From positions 1-23,002 of the forward strand of contig SMOI01000197.1 of the NCBI GenBank assembly GCA_008000375.1: a stretch of DNA of 23,002 nt, in the 5' to 3' direction. The notes beneath the pieces are model-generated. The model was given only the letters and a program-made list of their open reading frames with translations, ran no database searches and was not told the DNA's origin. The DNA is from Poteriospumella lacustris. Lineage: Eukaryota; Sar; Chrysophyceae; Chromulinales; Dinobryaceae. Shown here in pieces: positions 8,607-17,018 of the stretch (position 1 is its first letter; each line of letters starts with the position of its first letter). Made by a program: the position numbers and the translations under genes.

Positions 8607-10368
8607 TTACCATTTACAGGACCAGGTCATCAAACAAGCGCGTAAGGGCGGACTCACGTGGAACGCCTCGGGACTGCGAACCAACACCAGATCGGGCGAA
8701 GTCAATGGTATCTCTCGAATGCGTACCGTGATTGATGGATCCGGACGATGCAACGCGAAATACAAGAACTCCTCCAATGGACTCCGCAACTCGTTCACTA
8801 CGAGAACTTGTACACTGACAGTGCGGGTCTCCGATTCGCGAGACTGCACAAGGCTCCGTTCTCGCAATGCTACCGTGTCCAATAAGCAAAGCAACGGTTG
8901 TACAGCGGGAGAGCTGTATAGGCAATCCGAACAGAGAACACAACCGATGGACGCATCTCCCAACTGCTCGAACCAGTCCGATGTGGATGCACCAGAGAAC
9001 ATGGCTTCCCAGTCCAAGGACAAGCATTGCAGTCGACTACTCTGAGAGGCCTCTCGATGATCTGTGACAGCATCAAAATACCGCCGGACATTGGCGCCGA
9101 GAAGGCCATCGACAATCGATGGACGATCTGTGGCAACGATGCTGTGGCCCAGATGATGCGCGACGATGGAGGTGAGCCCACATCCGGCGCCAACATCCAA
9201 ACAAACGGTACTCGGTGAATCCAACGATGGATGAAGGTGCTGTCCAGACAGTAGCAGGCGACTGCAAAGGACAGAACTGGGCCACAGCATATTCCCAACA
9301 GTGGAGCCCCCGCTCGCCGCTTGACTGATTCGCAACGGGACGACGCTCATGCCGTCGGGAGGGTAGGTCACCAATGTAGCCTCAATAACCGGCTGCGCCT
9401 CACCCCAATTGTGTACGACCAGTTTCGCACGCCCATCATCGACGACATTGCGGTGGCTGTGGTCGGCGGACTGTCGTCGACGACGAACTTCCCAAATTTC
9501 GATGTCCTCCGCACGGTAGACCGAGTGATGTTCCGACAAAGGCACTACCGCAACTTCCAGCCCACGTGTTTCACATAAGTGTAAGAACTCCTATTTCATC
9601 GGAATGCGAGTCAGCAGTTGGCGAGCCATATCAAAATACTTCGTCGTGTACCTGTCGAGGATCGAATGCAGCATACGGCCGGTGTTCGTACGAGAACAAA
9701 GCGACGGTGTGGTCACGCATCAAATGGTCCACAGCACCCAACAATAAGTCAATAGGGTACAATTTCGGCAGTACGCAATCGGAGATTAACAGCAGATCAA
9801 AGTCGCAGTCGCTAACGGCATTTTTGGAGACCCAGTCGTATTCCCGGATCACGAGACTGCCCAGCCCAGTTTGGACCGGAAAATGGCGCCGAAAAGTCTC
9901 TTCGAAGGAAGTTGTATTCTCTTGGAGAAGATCAAGAACACATGCTTGATCTGTGAGAACTACATTGGCACCAAGGTAGGCAGCAATGAAGCCCGTAATT
10001 CCGGTCCCAGTACCAATATCGCAAACATGTTTCCCAGCTAATTTATTCTTTCCGTAAGCAATCTCCAGATACTTGCTTAAAATATGAGCTGCGGGCCACA
10101 CAAAGGTTCCTGTACCAAGTCCCTTCATTTCTCCATTCAGAATTTGCCTCATTTCGAAGGTAAAATCCTCTTCAGTGGCAGATGACTTCTCAAACTCATA
10201 GCGATAGTGGTCCAAGTTTTGGTATGCCTGCCGCCACTGAAGGCTTTTGAACATGAGCGCCTGTTTAGAGTTTTTGTTTGAAGACACGAGCTTCGCAGAG
10301 GAGAAAAGATTCTTCAAATCAGGACGAGGCGGTGGAGGCAACGACGATTGGTCCGCTTCTGCTGACAT
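8607..10368 (-). CDS. Tandem (two-domain) family-16 protein methyltransferase, METTL21-like
   Basis: Two ORFs here are one gene. Exon 1 (10368-9652) ends in YEHRPYAAFDPRQ, typical of the Methyltransf_16 core but short of its last strands. A 61-nt intron (9651-9591; GTACAC to AATAG) restores the missing part, EFLHLCETRGLEVAVVPL through IEIWEVRR, and exon 2 (9590-8607) then continues into a second full domain. The total is 566 residues. Domain 1 has TFVWPAAHILSKYL, SAM motif VCDIGTGTGITGF (115-127) and D140; domain 2 has NMLWPSSVLCSRLLL, VCLDVGAGCGLTS (about 368-380) and D394. The post-II DxxY motif is intact in domain 2 (SDCLY, about 460-464) but degenerate in domain 1 (SDCVLPKLY). The family mostly methylates lysines of chaperones and translation factors; substrate unknown. 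Intron retention would stop six codons later and give a truncated 245-aa protein. Confidence 0.85.
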
Positions 10369-10774
10369 GGTGAGTTTCGGTCTTCAGTGCGAACAGCGAA
10401 GCATGAACTGGCGAATAAAAAGTCGAATTACGGTGCGATACGTTGGACAATCACATACAATTATCATTGTCTAACCAACAAACGATGGATGACAAGTCAG
10501 AGACGACGATATCGTCATCGTCATCATCATGCCACGCCAACTGATAAAAAATGAAACGCGTTCGCCGTTTCACGTCTCCGTCGCTGTCGCTTTTGGCGAC
10601 CGTTTGAACGACGTAATAAACCATGATGAAGCCATCGACTTCGTTTATCATGTGATTGTGAGGGCGCTGAGACAACACAAATCTTGAAGATTGGCTACTG
10701 TAAGTAAGAAGTACCATCCAACATTCTGACCTGGCTGGCGGTTGCGGTTGGCATCATTCAAATCACAGAGGGCA
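10369..10774. promoter_or_regulatory. Divergent promoter region
   Basis: About 405 bp between the double methyltransferase gene (minus; CACC precedes its ATG) and the 675-aa gene (plus). It contains the 12-bp perfect palindrome GACGATATCGTC at 10505-10516 followed by a short TCA/TCG repeat. No gene is convincing here; the frame before 10775 is open back to 10742 but without an ATG. Confidence 0.5.
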
Positions 10775-12802
10775 ATGCATTCAACGGACCCTCATCTTGA
10801 CCCTCGGAGGCTTAAAGACCCTCCTTCTGCGCTGAACGTGAAGTTAAGTCGGACAAGTTCAGCTCGACCATTGCTTTACTCGAAAACGAATCATGAAATG
10901 CTGAATCGGCTGGCGGTTATCATCCAAGATAGCAAAAACATCAACGAGTCCACGACGATGGGCAAGCTTCCTGTGGAAGCTGCATATACGGTGATGAAGC
11001 GAGTCACCGAAGCGGCCGGGGAGCCACTTATTCCAACCGGCTTATCGACATTCAACAAGCTGCAGTCATTGCGCACAGATCCCGCGCTGAAAGTGTTGAA
11101 ATCGCAAACGTGGAAAACGTTCTTCAACTCCGCCGCCAATGAACGGCCTTCACCCGACGAGAAAGGCCACCGTCATTCAATGTCTGGCCCAAGCAAACAC
11201 ACGCATACTGTCAATGGTGAAGGAGGGAAAGCGGGTTCGCGTCGACCCAGCAGAGACATCGCCGCACAGCAACAAGCGGCCGTCCTCGAGCGGGTCTTCG
11301 CCAATCTCATCGTACGGATCGAAGATCTGTGGGACCAACTCCGTATTCCTGCTCAAGAACGCCAGTTTTATCATAAGACAGCCTTCAGAGCGACGATTGA
11401 CTGCTACGAGCCGTGCAAGACCTTGGCGATGTACATCGAGATGCTGGAGCTGCACAAGGAACTCACCAAAGACGTCATCTTCGCCATTCACGCCCGAGAA
11501 GAAGCAGTTAAGAAGTGCTACGACACCCTCAATGCGATTCGCCGTAAGCTACAACGAACCAACAACAACAATGCCGCTGGTGGGCTTGTGCGCCCGGCGT
11601 CAGCGTCGGCGGCGCTGCGGTCGTCCTCGTCCACACCTTCCTTGACCGACGCTCAAGTGGTGGATGAGTCGGGGCGCATGGCCTTCTGGAAAGAAGAATT
11701 GATCGTTTCTCTCGACGAGACTCGCTGCGCATCGTTGGAAGTCATCAAGGCGATTCAGCAATGGCGGCGGATCTTGTGGCGCCCACACGCCTTCGTCTGG
11801 TGCGGCGTGAACTACCTGTTCAAGATGCAGGAGGACATGAACGTCCTCGAGACCGACATTTACCAGCGCCTCCTCTCCATGGTGCCGTTGACCAAGGACG
11901 ATATCTTGTGCGTCATCTTCTCGCCGGCCGCCAAGACGACAGCTGCCGGTGAACCGGTGCACAAGCCGCCCGCCTCGTCGTCAACAGCCACCACCACCAA
12001 CAACAACAACAACAACAACAACCACAACAACACTTCGGCTGCCAATAGCCCTTCAGAAGCAGGTTTGCGCCGTACGTTGTCACGCAGTCCATCGCACCGC
12101 AGCAACGAGGGCAGCCCCAGTCGAGCCGTGAGTCGTAGTCTCAGTCGACGTGGGAGCAGTGCCGGGCGGCCATCCACCGCGAATGCCCATCGACAACGAC
12201 TGTACCTGCAGCAACAGCAATACGAAAAGATCGACGCCACGTTACGTTCGTTGCTGGAGGCCTTTCGTGACAACATCGACGTGACCGAGCTGCATGCGGC
12301 GGCGCGTGTCGTCATCGACGAGTACAAGCTGCAGCAAGCCATTCAGACCGAGAAGGACGCCCTGCACTTCAAGGGCGTCTTCATCCCGCTGTTGAAGTCG
12401 CGAAAGGACTTGCGGGACGACGATTTGGTCTTCTACCGGCGACAGCAACAAGCCCGCGACCAAGACGAAGCCAACGAGGCAGCTGTGCCACCGTCCCCGA
12501 CACAGGAGCCGCATGCGTCGCAAGTGCCGTTCAGTCCGCAGCAACGCGATCATCGCCATCCGCAGGAAGAGCTGTACGACGACGACAATCGCCGTGGAGC
12601 GAGTCATTTCCACTTCAATTCGACGCATCTGGAGCCGCCTGCTCCGTCGTCCTCGGCGGCGGCCGCTGCTGCCCCGGCCGCCAGCAGTCGCGTGGCTGCT
12701 GCTGCCGCGGCTCCCGTCACATCGTCGACCACTACGGGCAACAGCCACCAGGACCTGCCGAACGATCGATATTATCAGGCAGATTTCGACGAAAACGAAT
12801 AA
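10775..12802 (+). CDS. Low-complexity helical protein, possibly MAP65/PRC1/Ase1-related
   Basis: An intronless 675-residue protein starting at the first ATG in frame (MHSTDPHLDP). Residues about 165-265 are strongly helical and contain IEDLWDQLRIPAQERQ (about 183-197), which closely resembles the ELWDxLxIPxEER motif of PRC1/MAP65 microtubule bundlers, followed by helix-rich LELHKELTKDVIFAIHAREE. A second helical block at about 295-390 includes WKEELIVSLDETRC and IQQWRRILWRPHAF. After it come an Asn run encoded by an AAC microsatellite, a Ser/Arg-rich stretch with SRSPSHR and SRSLSRRGS (likely phosphosites), another helical segment (EKIDATLRSLLEAFRD), and an Ala-rich tail. If the resemblance is real it would be a spindle or cytoskeletal crosslinker; the second half does not look like canonical MAP65, so the family call is tentative. 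The coding region itself is secure. Confidence 0.85.
   Translation: MHSTDPHLDPRRLKDPPSALNVKLSRTSSARPLLYSKTNHEMLNRLAVIIQDSKNINESTTMGKLPVEAAYTVMKRVTEAAGEPLIPTGLSTFNKLQSLRTDPALKVLKSQTWKTFFNSAANERPSPDEKGHRHSMSGPSKHTHTVNGEGGKAGSRRPSRDIAAQQQAAVLERVFANLIVRIEDLWDQLRIPAQERQFYHKTAFRATIDCYEPCKTLAMYIEMLELHKELTKDVIFAIHAREEAVKKCYDTLNAIRRKLQRTNNNNAAGGLVRPASASAALRSSSSTPSLTDAQVVDESGRMAFWKEELIVSLDETRCASLEVIKAIQQWRRILWRPHAFVWCGVNYLFKMQEDMNVLETDIYQRLLSMVPLTKDDILCVIFSPAAKTTAAGEPVHKPPASSSTATTTNNNNNNNNHNNTSAANSPSEAGLRRTLSRSPSHRSNEGSPSRAVSRSLSRRGSSAGRPSTANAHRQRLYLQQQQYEKIDATLRSLLEAFRDNIDVTELHAAARVVIDEYKLQQAIQTEKDALHFKGVFIPLLKSRKDLRDDDLVFYRRQQQARDQDEANEAAVPPSPTQEPHASQVPFSPQQRDHRHPQEELYDDDNRRGASHFHFNSTHLEPPAPSSSAAAAAAPAASSRVAAAAAAPVTSSTTTGNSHQDLPNDRYYQADFDENE
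11995..12034 (+). repeat. AAC trinucleotide microsatellite encoding poly-Asn
   Basis: A nearly pure run of AAC codons with one CAC interruption inside the 675-aa gene. It encodes an Asn tract in a disordered linker and is a likely length-polymorphic site. Confidence 0.85.
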
Positions 12803-12867
12803 AGCGACCGTCAAACACGAAGGCGAAGTAGAAAGACTGTTCGTAGTTAGTGAGTCATAGCTTATTT

Positions 12868-12879
12868 GGGGGGGGGGGG
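12868..12879. repeat. Poly-G homopolymer (12 G)
   Basis: A run of G in the 102-bp gap between two convergent stop codons (12802 and 12905). Together with the poly-C at 2449 it is one of two long C/G runs in the window, both in spacers. Confidence 0.85.
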
Positions 12880-12904
12880 CGTGGCTGAAGCTGTCCGCGG
12901 CGCT

Positions 12905-15900
12905 CTACACGATGTAATTGTATCCGCAATCGCCGCGAGTTCCCGCGTTCCCGTCGCCGTCGGACGACCCATAGTTCGGATAGCACTTGCATAGGCCCGT
13001 TCGGAAATCACAGGTACCGTGGCCGGAACACTCGTAGACCTCTCCGGGATCACTCGCTTGGACGCGGTCGATGTCCAAGTGGATTTTGCGTCCTCCGAGG
13101 GAGTTTTCGTCCAGTTTCAACATCGCCACCTTGCCCAGCTGCGACAAAAACGTGATCGTCGTGTACGACGTTTGTCGATGGGGCAAACACAGCGTCGCGC
13201 CTGTCATGGACACCGACACGGCGCCCAGACTGGGCATCGACTCCAACGCCGTCTGCAAGGCCGCCGCCGTCATGTTCGCATGCAATCGCGGCGAACGGAC
13301 GCCGCGGAATGACAAGCGGAAATAGCCCGAGGCACCGCGACAGGTGATTTGTTGTTTCTCGAAGAAGTGCTGCTGCGTCGCATTCATCGACGATTGGTTC
13401 ACGTACGACGCGCCGAGCAGTCGCGAGTTGAAGCCCATGGGGCAGTCGTAGTGCAAGACATCCACGTCGCGCGGCGAGGACACGTTGTATTCGGCGTAGT
13501 AATACCCATATTCGTCGCTCTTGCAGCCCTGCAAGACGTCGGCGTCCCAGGTGTGGGGGTCGCCCGCTTCGCTGCCATACTCGACGGGGTCCGCGTCCAG
13601 CGAACTGTCGCGATGGTACAACGCCAATGTGCGCATCGTCATGCATCGCCCGCGATTGAAACAACTGACACTGCCACCGCCGGTCGTGGGCACGATCGAA
13701 CTCGCCGGACAACTGCGACGCTGGCAGGCGTGTCCCTCGAACCCTTCGAAGCACTCGCACGCGCCCGTTTCGCGATTGCACAAACCCGCGTTGGAGCATT
13801 CCACGTCGATGTCATGCGCGACATTGGCGATGTACGGCTCTTGGAACCACGCTTTGCCCAGCGGACACGTGGCCGCTTGACAGTCGCCCATGAAGCCGTC
13901 GTTGCACTCGCAGACGAACGCGCCCGCCACACCCGTGCAGACACCGCGGCCATAGCAAGGCACCGTATCCGTCAAACGGTACGGCCCCAGGCCCTTGTCC
14001 AGTATCATGCCCTTGATCTTACGGGGCTTTTGGTTGTTCTTGTTGATTCCATTGAAGGCGATGCCCTTGGGGAAGGTGTTTTCCGGGTCCGGCTCCGTCA
14101 GGCCGAAGACGACGCGTTCGTAGCTGTCGTCGACCAGCAGGACCATGTTGTTGTCCGAGTCGATGGCCATCGTCTGCACGTCCGTCATCGGGACCTCCGT
14201 GGCGTTGAGCACCATCCGCGGACTGTGGTAGTAATAGTTTTGGGCGAAGACGTCGGCGTCTTGGGCTTCCGTTTTGTTGTTGAACCGCGTGGGAATCGCC
14301 AAGCCAATGGCGACGACGCGCACGTCGTCGTACGCGTTGTCGACGATGTACAGCGTGCTGTTGTGCGCGAAGTCGATGACGATGTCGGTGAAGTTGGCGC
14401 TCAGACTGACGCCCTCGGTGCGCGTCAGGACGTAGTCCGCCCAGCAGTCGGAGCCCAGGGCCGCCAACGAACAAGAGCGAATCACACCGTATTTCGAACT
14501 CGCCGACTCCACACGATCGACCCAGTACAAACGGTCCGTGTCGTAATGAATCGCGATACCAAACGGCGAATACAACGTGCTGGACGAGCCAATGGCGCTC
14601 GACAAGGTGCCGATGGTGGGCTGCACGTGGTCGATGTACCCGTAGTAGATCTCGCCGTCGCTCGCGTGCAGCCCCCCGGGGGTGCTCCAGTACAAAATAC
14701 GCCGCCACGGTCGCCCGTCAAAGGCCAGACCCACGATCGCCTTGTATGGACTCGACGAGGCACTGGCATCGTAGGTGTACCACCGCGTGTAGTTGTTGAT
14801 ATCCTCCTGCAGCAGCGACGCCTTCCCGATGAACGGGTACGACGGATTGGCGTCCACGAAGATCACTTGCTCGCGCGCCGCGTCGAGCACCACCGGTCCA
14901 GCGGAGGACGACGACGTCAAATTGACGATGATGGTCTCGGAGGACAAGTCAATGCGCGGGCCATTGACCGTGTTGGGCCGCCAGGTGTACGCACGAATCG
15001 TCGAGTACAAGTCCTCGACGTACGTGATCGACGTGGGCGTGTGATTCAACGGGATGGGGTCCATCGAGACGATGAACCGGGTATTGTAGTTCGGCTTCGC
15101 ATCGAGCGTGGTCTTCGTCCGGCCGACGACACTCACCATCGACGGTGAGATGAGGCCGGGACAACGGCTGAGCCCGCCCCAATCGGACGTGTCCACGTCG
15201 ACCGCGCCACAGGGGCCCATGTCTCGATCGAACTTCCAGCCGTAAGGGCATGTGCAGACGCCGGTATCGAAATCACATTTGCCGATGCCGTTGCAGAGTT
15301 TGACGTGGTCGTCGCGCCCGTCATGGGTGATCAACGTCAGCGGCGCGTAGGTCGCGTTCGTGCGGTAATACTCGATCGTCTGCCCGTACTCCACCGAGGG
15401 CCACAGACCAATGCGAGGCGCATTGCCCAAGGCGCCGCGGAAGACAATCGTGAAGTTCTCCACTTGATAATTGGAGCACAGCGGTCCGTCGGAATAGCTG
15501 TCCAACGGCGTGGCGATCAACCCCGACGACAACAACGTGTCCATGCTGTGCAGCGCCCGCAGAATGGTCGATCCGTTCGTGAAGACGTTGATCGGCCCCG
15601 ACATTTCGTCGTCAAAGGAAATGCGCATCGTCCCGTTGCATTGGAAGTGGACGCAATCGCACATCAACGTCTGTGTGGTTTCGAAGAACATGTCGCCCTG
15701 GCCGATGAGGTTCGCGTAGAACGACATTGCGGGGACGTCTCCGGCGGTGCGACGGAAGGTGATTTCTGTTTTGGTGGAGCGCGATTTCACACAAATGGCG
15801 GCGGATTCGCTGCGATTGGCTGACACCACGTCGAAATCAAAGCCACTGGCACCGTCCGGGATGCCGGGCGCCTTCTGGAGCATGTACAACAGGTCTTCCA

Positions 15901-16543
15901 CGGTGGAATATGGATACAGCCATTTCTCCAACACCACACCAAACATACGCAGCTTAAACTTGCCAGAACATCCCCCAGCGTTGCATCGACATACCAAGGT
16001 CACCTTCTCTCGCGCCTGATCGGACAAACGCGGGTCAACGCCATACTCACACGAGCGCTGAGAGCAGTCGGCGCCGCTGTATCCGTAGTCACAGACACAG
16101 CCATGAATGATATCAGCATCCCAGCGGTCGTAGATGGTCGTGTGATTCAAATGATAGCCATCGAACTCTTCGGCGGCCTGTCGCATGCTGACGCATCGTC
16201 CGTGGCCGCTGCAGTCGTTGAAACACTTCTGTTTGCCGCAGTTGTACCCCGTGAAGCCCGGGTAGCATTTGCAATTGCCGGTCTTATAATCACATTCACC
16301 ATTCCCACTGCATTCAGCGGGGGCGTGGGCTTTGTCAGTGTCGTACGCAATGTCAACAATCGCAGGGCCCTTCGGACACAACCGGCGACTGCAGTCGTTC
16401 CCATCGTAACCGTCAAAGCATTTACACGTACTATACTTGGTGCAGATGCCATTTTTATTGCAACTGTTAGGACATTGGCACCATACAAATACTGAGAGGA
16501 CAATCAAATACGTGAGGACCAGCCTCGAATAGGCGAGCATCAT
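12905..16543 (-). CDS. Large secreted EGF-like / YWTD-type beta-propeller protein
   Basis: An intronless 1212-residue protein. Residues 1-22 form a signal peptide; no transmembrane segment follows, so it should be secreted or wall-associated. EGF-like Cys modules lie at about 23-51, 78-102 (CSGNGECDYKTGNCKCYPG), 417-445, 863-888, 916-940 and 1172-1206. A second Cys module with WDAD(x)3-4GC occurs at about 103-160 and 941-1034. The central region (about 550-830) carries spaced ILYWS, RLYWVD, LYIVDN and VLLVDDS strands, as in LDL-receptor or NHL beta-propellers. Three copies of an unnamed domain of about 100 residues are at 182-285, 293-388 and 1066-1147. There are many NxS/T sites and a C-terminal TRGDCGY. 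I associate such proteins with oomycetes, where they are presumed adhesins or cell-surface proteins; the role is unproven. ATG-ATG at 16543 begins the signal peptide. Confidence 0.88.
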   Translation of the reverse strand: MMLAYSRLVLTYLIVLSVFVWCQCPNSCNKNGICTKYSTCKCFDGYDGNDCSRRLCPKGPAIVDIAYDTDKAHAPAECSGNGECDYKTGNCKCYPGFTGYNCGKQKCFNDCSGHGRCVSMRQAAEEFDGYHLNHTTIYDRWDADIIHGCVCDYGYSGADCSQRSCEYGVDPRLSDQAREKVTLVCRCNAGGCSGKFKLRMFGVVLEKWLYPYSTVEDLLYMLQKAPGIPDGASGFDFDVVSANRSESAAICVKSRSTKTEITFRRTAGDVPAMSFYANLIGQGDMFFETTQTLMCDCVHFQCNGTMRISFDDEMSGPINVFTNGSTILRALHSMDTLLSSGLIATPLDSYSDGPLCSNYQVENFTIVFRGALGNAPRIGLWPSVEYGQTIEYYRTNATYAPLTLITHDGRDDHVKLCNGIGKCDFDTGVCTCPYGWKFDRDMGPCGAVDVDTSDWGGLSRCPGLISPSMVSVVGRTKTTLDAKPNYNTRFIVSMDPIPLNHTPTSITYVEDLYSTIRAYTWRPNTVNGPRIDLSSETIIVNLTSSSSAGPVVLDAAREQVIFVDANPSYPFIGKASLLQEDINNYTRWYTYDASASSSPYKAIVGLAFDGRPWRRILYWSTPGGLHASDGEIYYGYIDHVQPTIGTLSSAIGSSSTLYSPFGIAIHYDTDRLYWVDRVESASSKYGVIRSCSLAALGSDCWADYVLTRTEGVSLSANFTDIVIDFAHNSTLYIVDNAYDDVRVVAIGLAIPTRFNNKTEAQDADVFAQNYYYHSPRMVLNATEVPMTDVQTMAIDSDNNMVLLVDDSYERVVFGLTEPDPENTFPKGIAFNGINKNNQKPRKIKGMILDKGLGPYRLTDTVPCYGRGVCTGVAGAFVCECNDGFMGDCQAATCPLGKAWFQEPYIANVAHDIDVECSNAGLCNRETGACECFEGFEGHACQRRSCPASSIVPTTGGGSVSCFNRGRCMTMRTLALYHRDSSLDADPVEYGSEAGDPHTWDADVLQGCKSDEYGYYYAEYNVSSPRDVDVLHYDCPMGFNSRLLGASYVNQSSMNATQQHFFEKQQITCRGASGYFRLSFRGVRSPRLHANMTAAALQTALESMPSLGAVSVSMTGATLCLPHRQTSYTTITFLSQLGKVAMLKLDENSLGGRKIHLDIDRVQASDPGEVYECSGHGTCDFRTGLCKCYPNYGSSDGDGNAGTRGDCGYNYIV

Positions 16544-17018
16544 TGATTCACACCCGTTGAAGCTATCCGTGTGAAATTAAAATCGTGAGCTTTTTTCTTA
16601 ATTATCTCAGGTCTGCACTGCTATGCCAGACACGTATGATTGACTGCTGGTATTGTGTCTGTGTCAGCATCTGGATCATATTTGGCCCAAGAATGACAAG
16701 TCAAGTCGCTTGGAAGCGTCACATGCGCGGTCCACTTTGGCAGCAGCGGAAATGAAACCGCCACAGCCGGTCGAGATGATGACGACGACACGACGACGGC
16801 GAGAAGATGGTCACTCGACACGGCGGCAAAAGAAGAAGATATGATTAGATAGATACCCGATACGGTGACATGGGATCTATTGCAATGATGCAAACGGTTA
16901 GCGATACAAATGGGAACACAGGTGTGGTGAGAGGAGATACATTTATGGTCCATTGAGTCTATCGTTTGCAAGAACACTTGTGTCAGCGATTTGGGATCGT
17001 CACCATCGACAACGACCA
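16544..17018. promoter_or_regulatory. Divergent promoter region between EGF protein and metalloprotease genes
   Basis: About 475 bp. Next to the EGF gene is an A/T-rich stretch (16573-16610); next to the protease gene is GGTCCATTGAGTC at 16947-16959, weakly initiator-like, about 60-70 bp before its ATG. A GA/GAC-rich block lies at 16777-16806. No gene is convincing; the frame open from 16953 has no ATG before 17019. Confidence 0.5.

Noticed and set aside
8607-9545. A separate 312-aa methyltransferase gene
   Set aside because: Its first codon is GTG, and the frame extends upstream to 9590 through residues that complete the preceding methyltransferase core. Splicing to exon 1 explains both halves better.
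13349-15148. A 599-codon open frame on the plus strand
   Set aside because: It is antisense to the EGF/propeller gene, whose GC-rich third positions suppress stops on the other strand. Its translation is Arg/Val/His-rich with no domains, while the minus-strand protein has clear signal peptide, EGF and propeller motifs.
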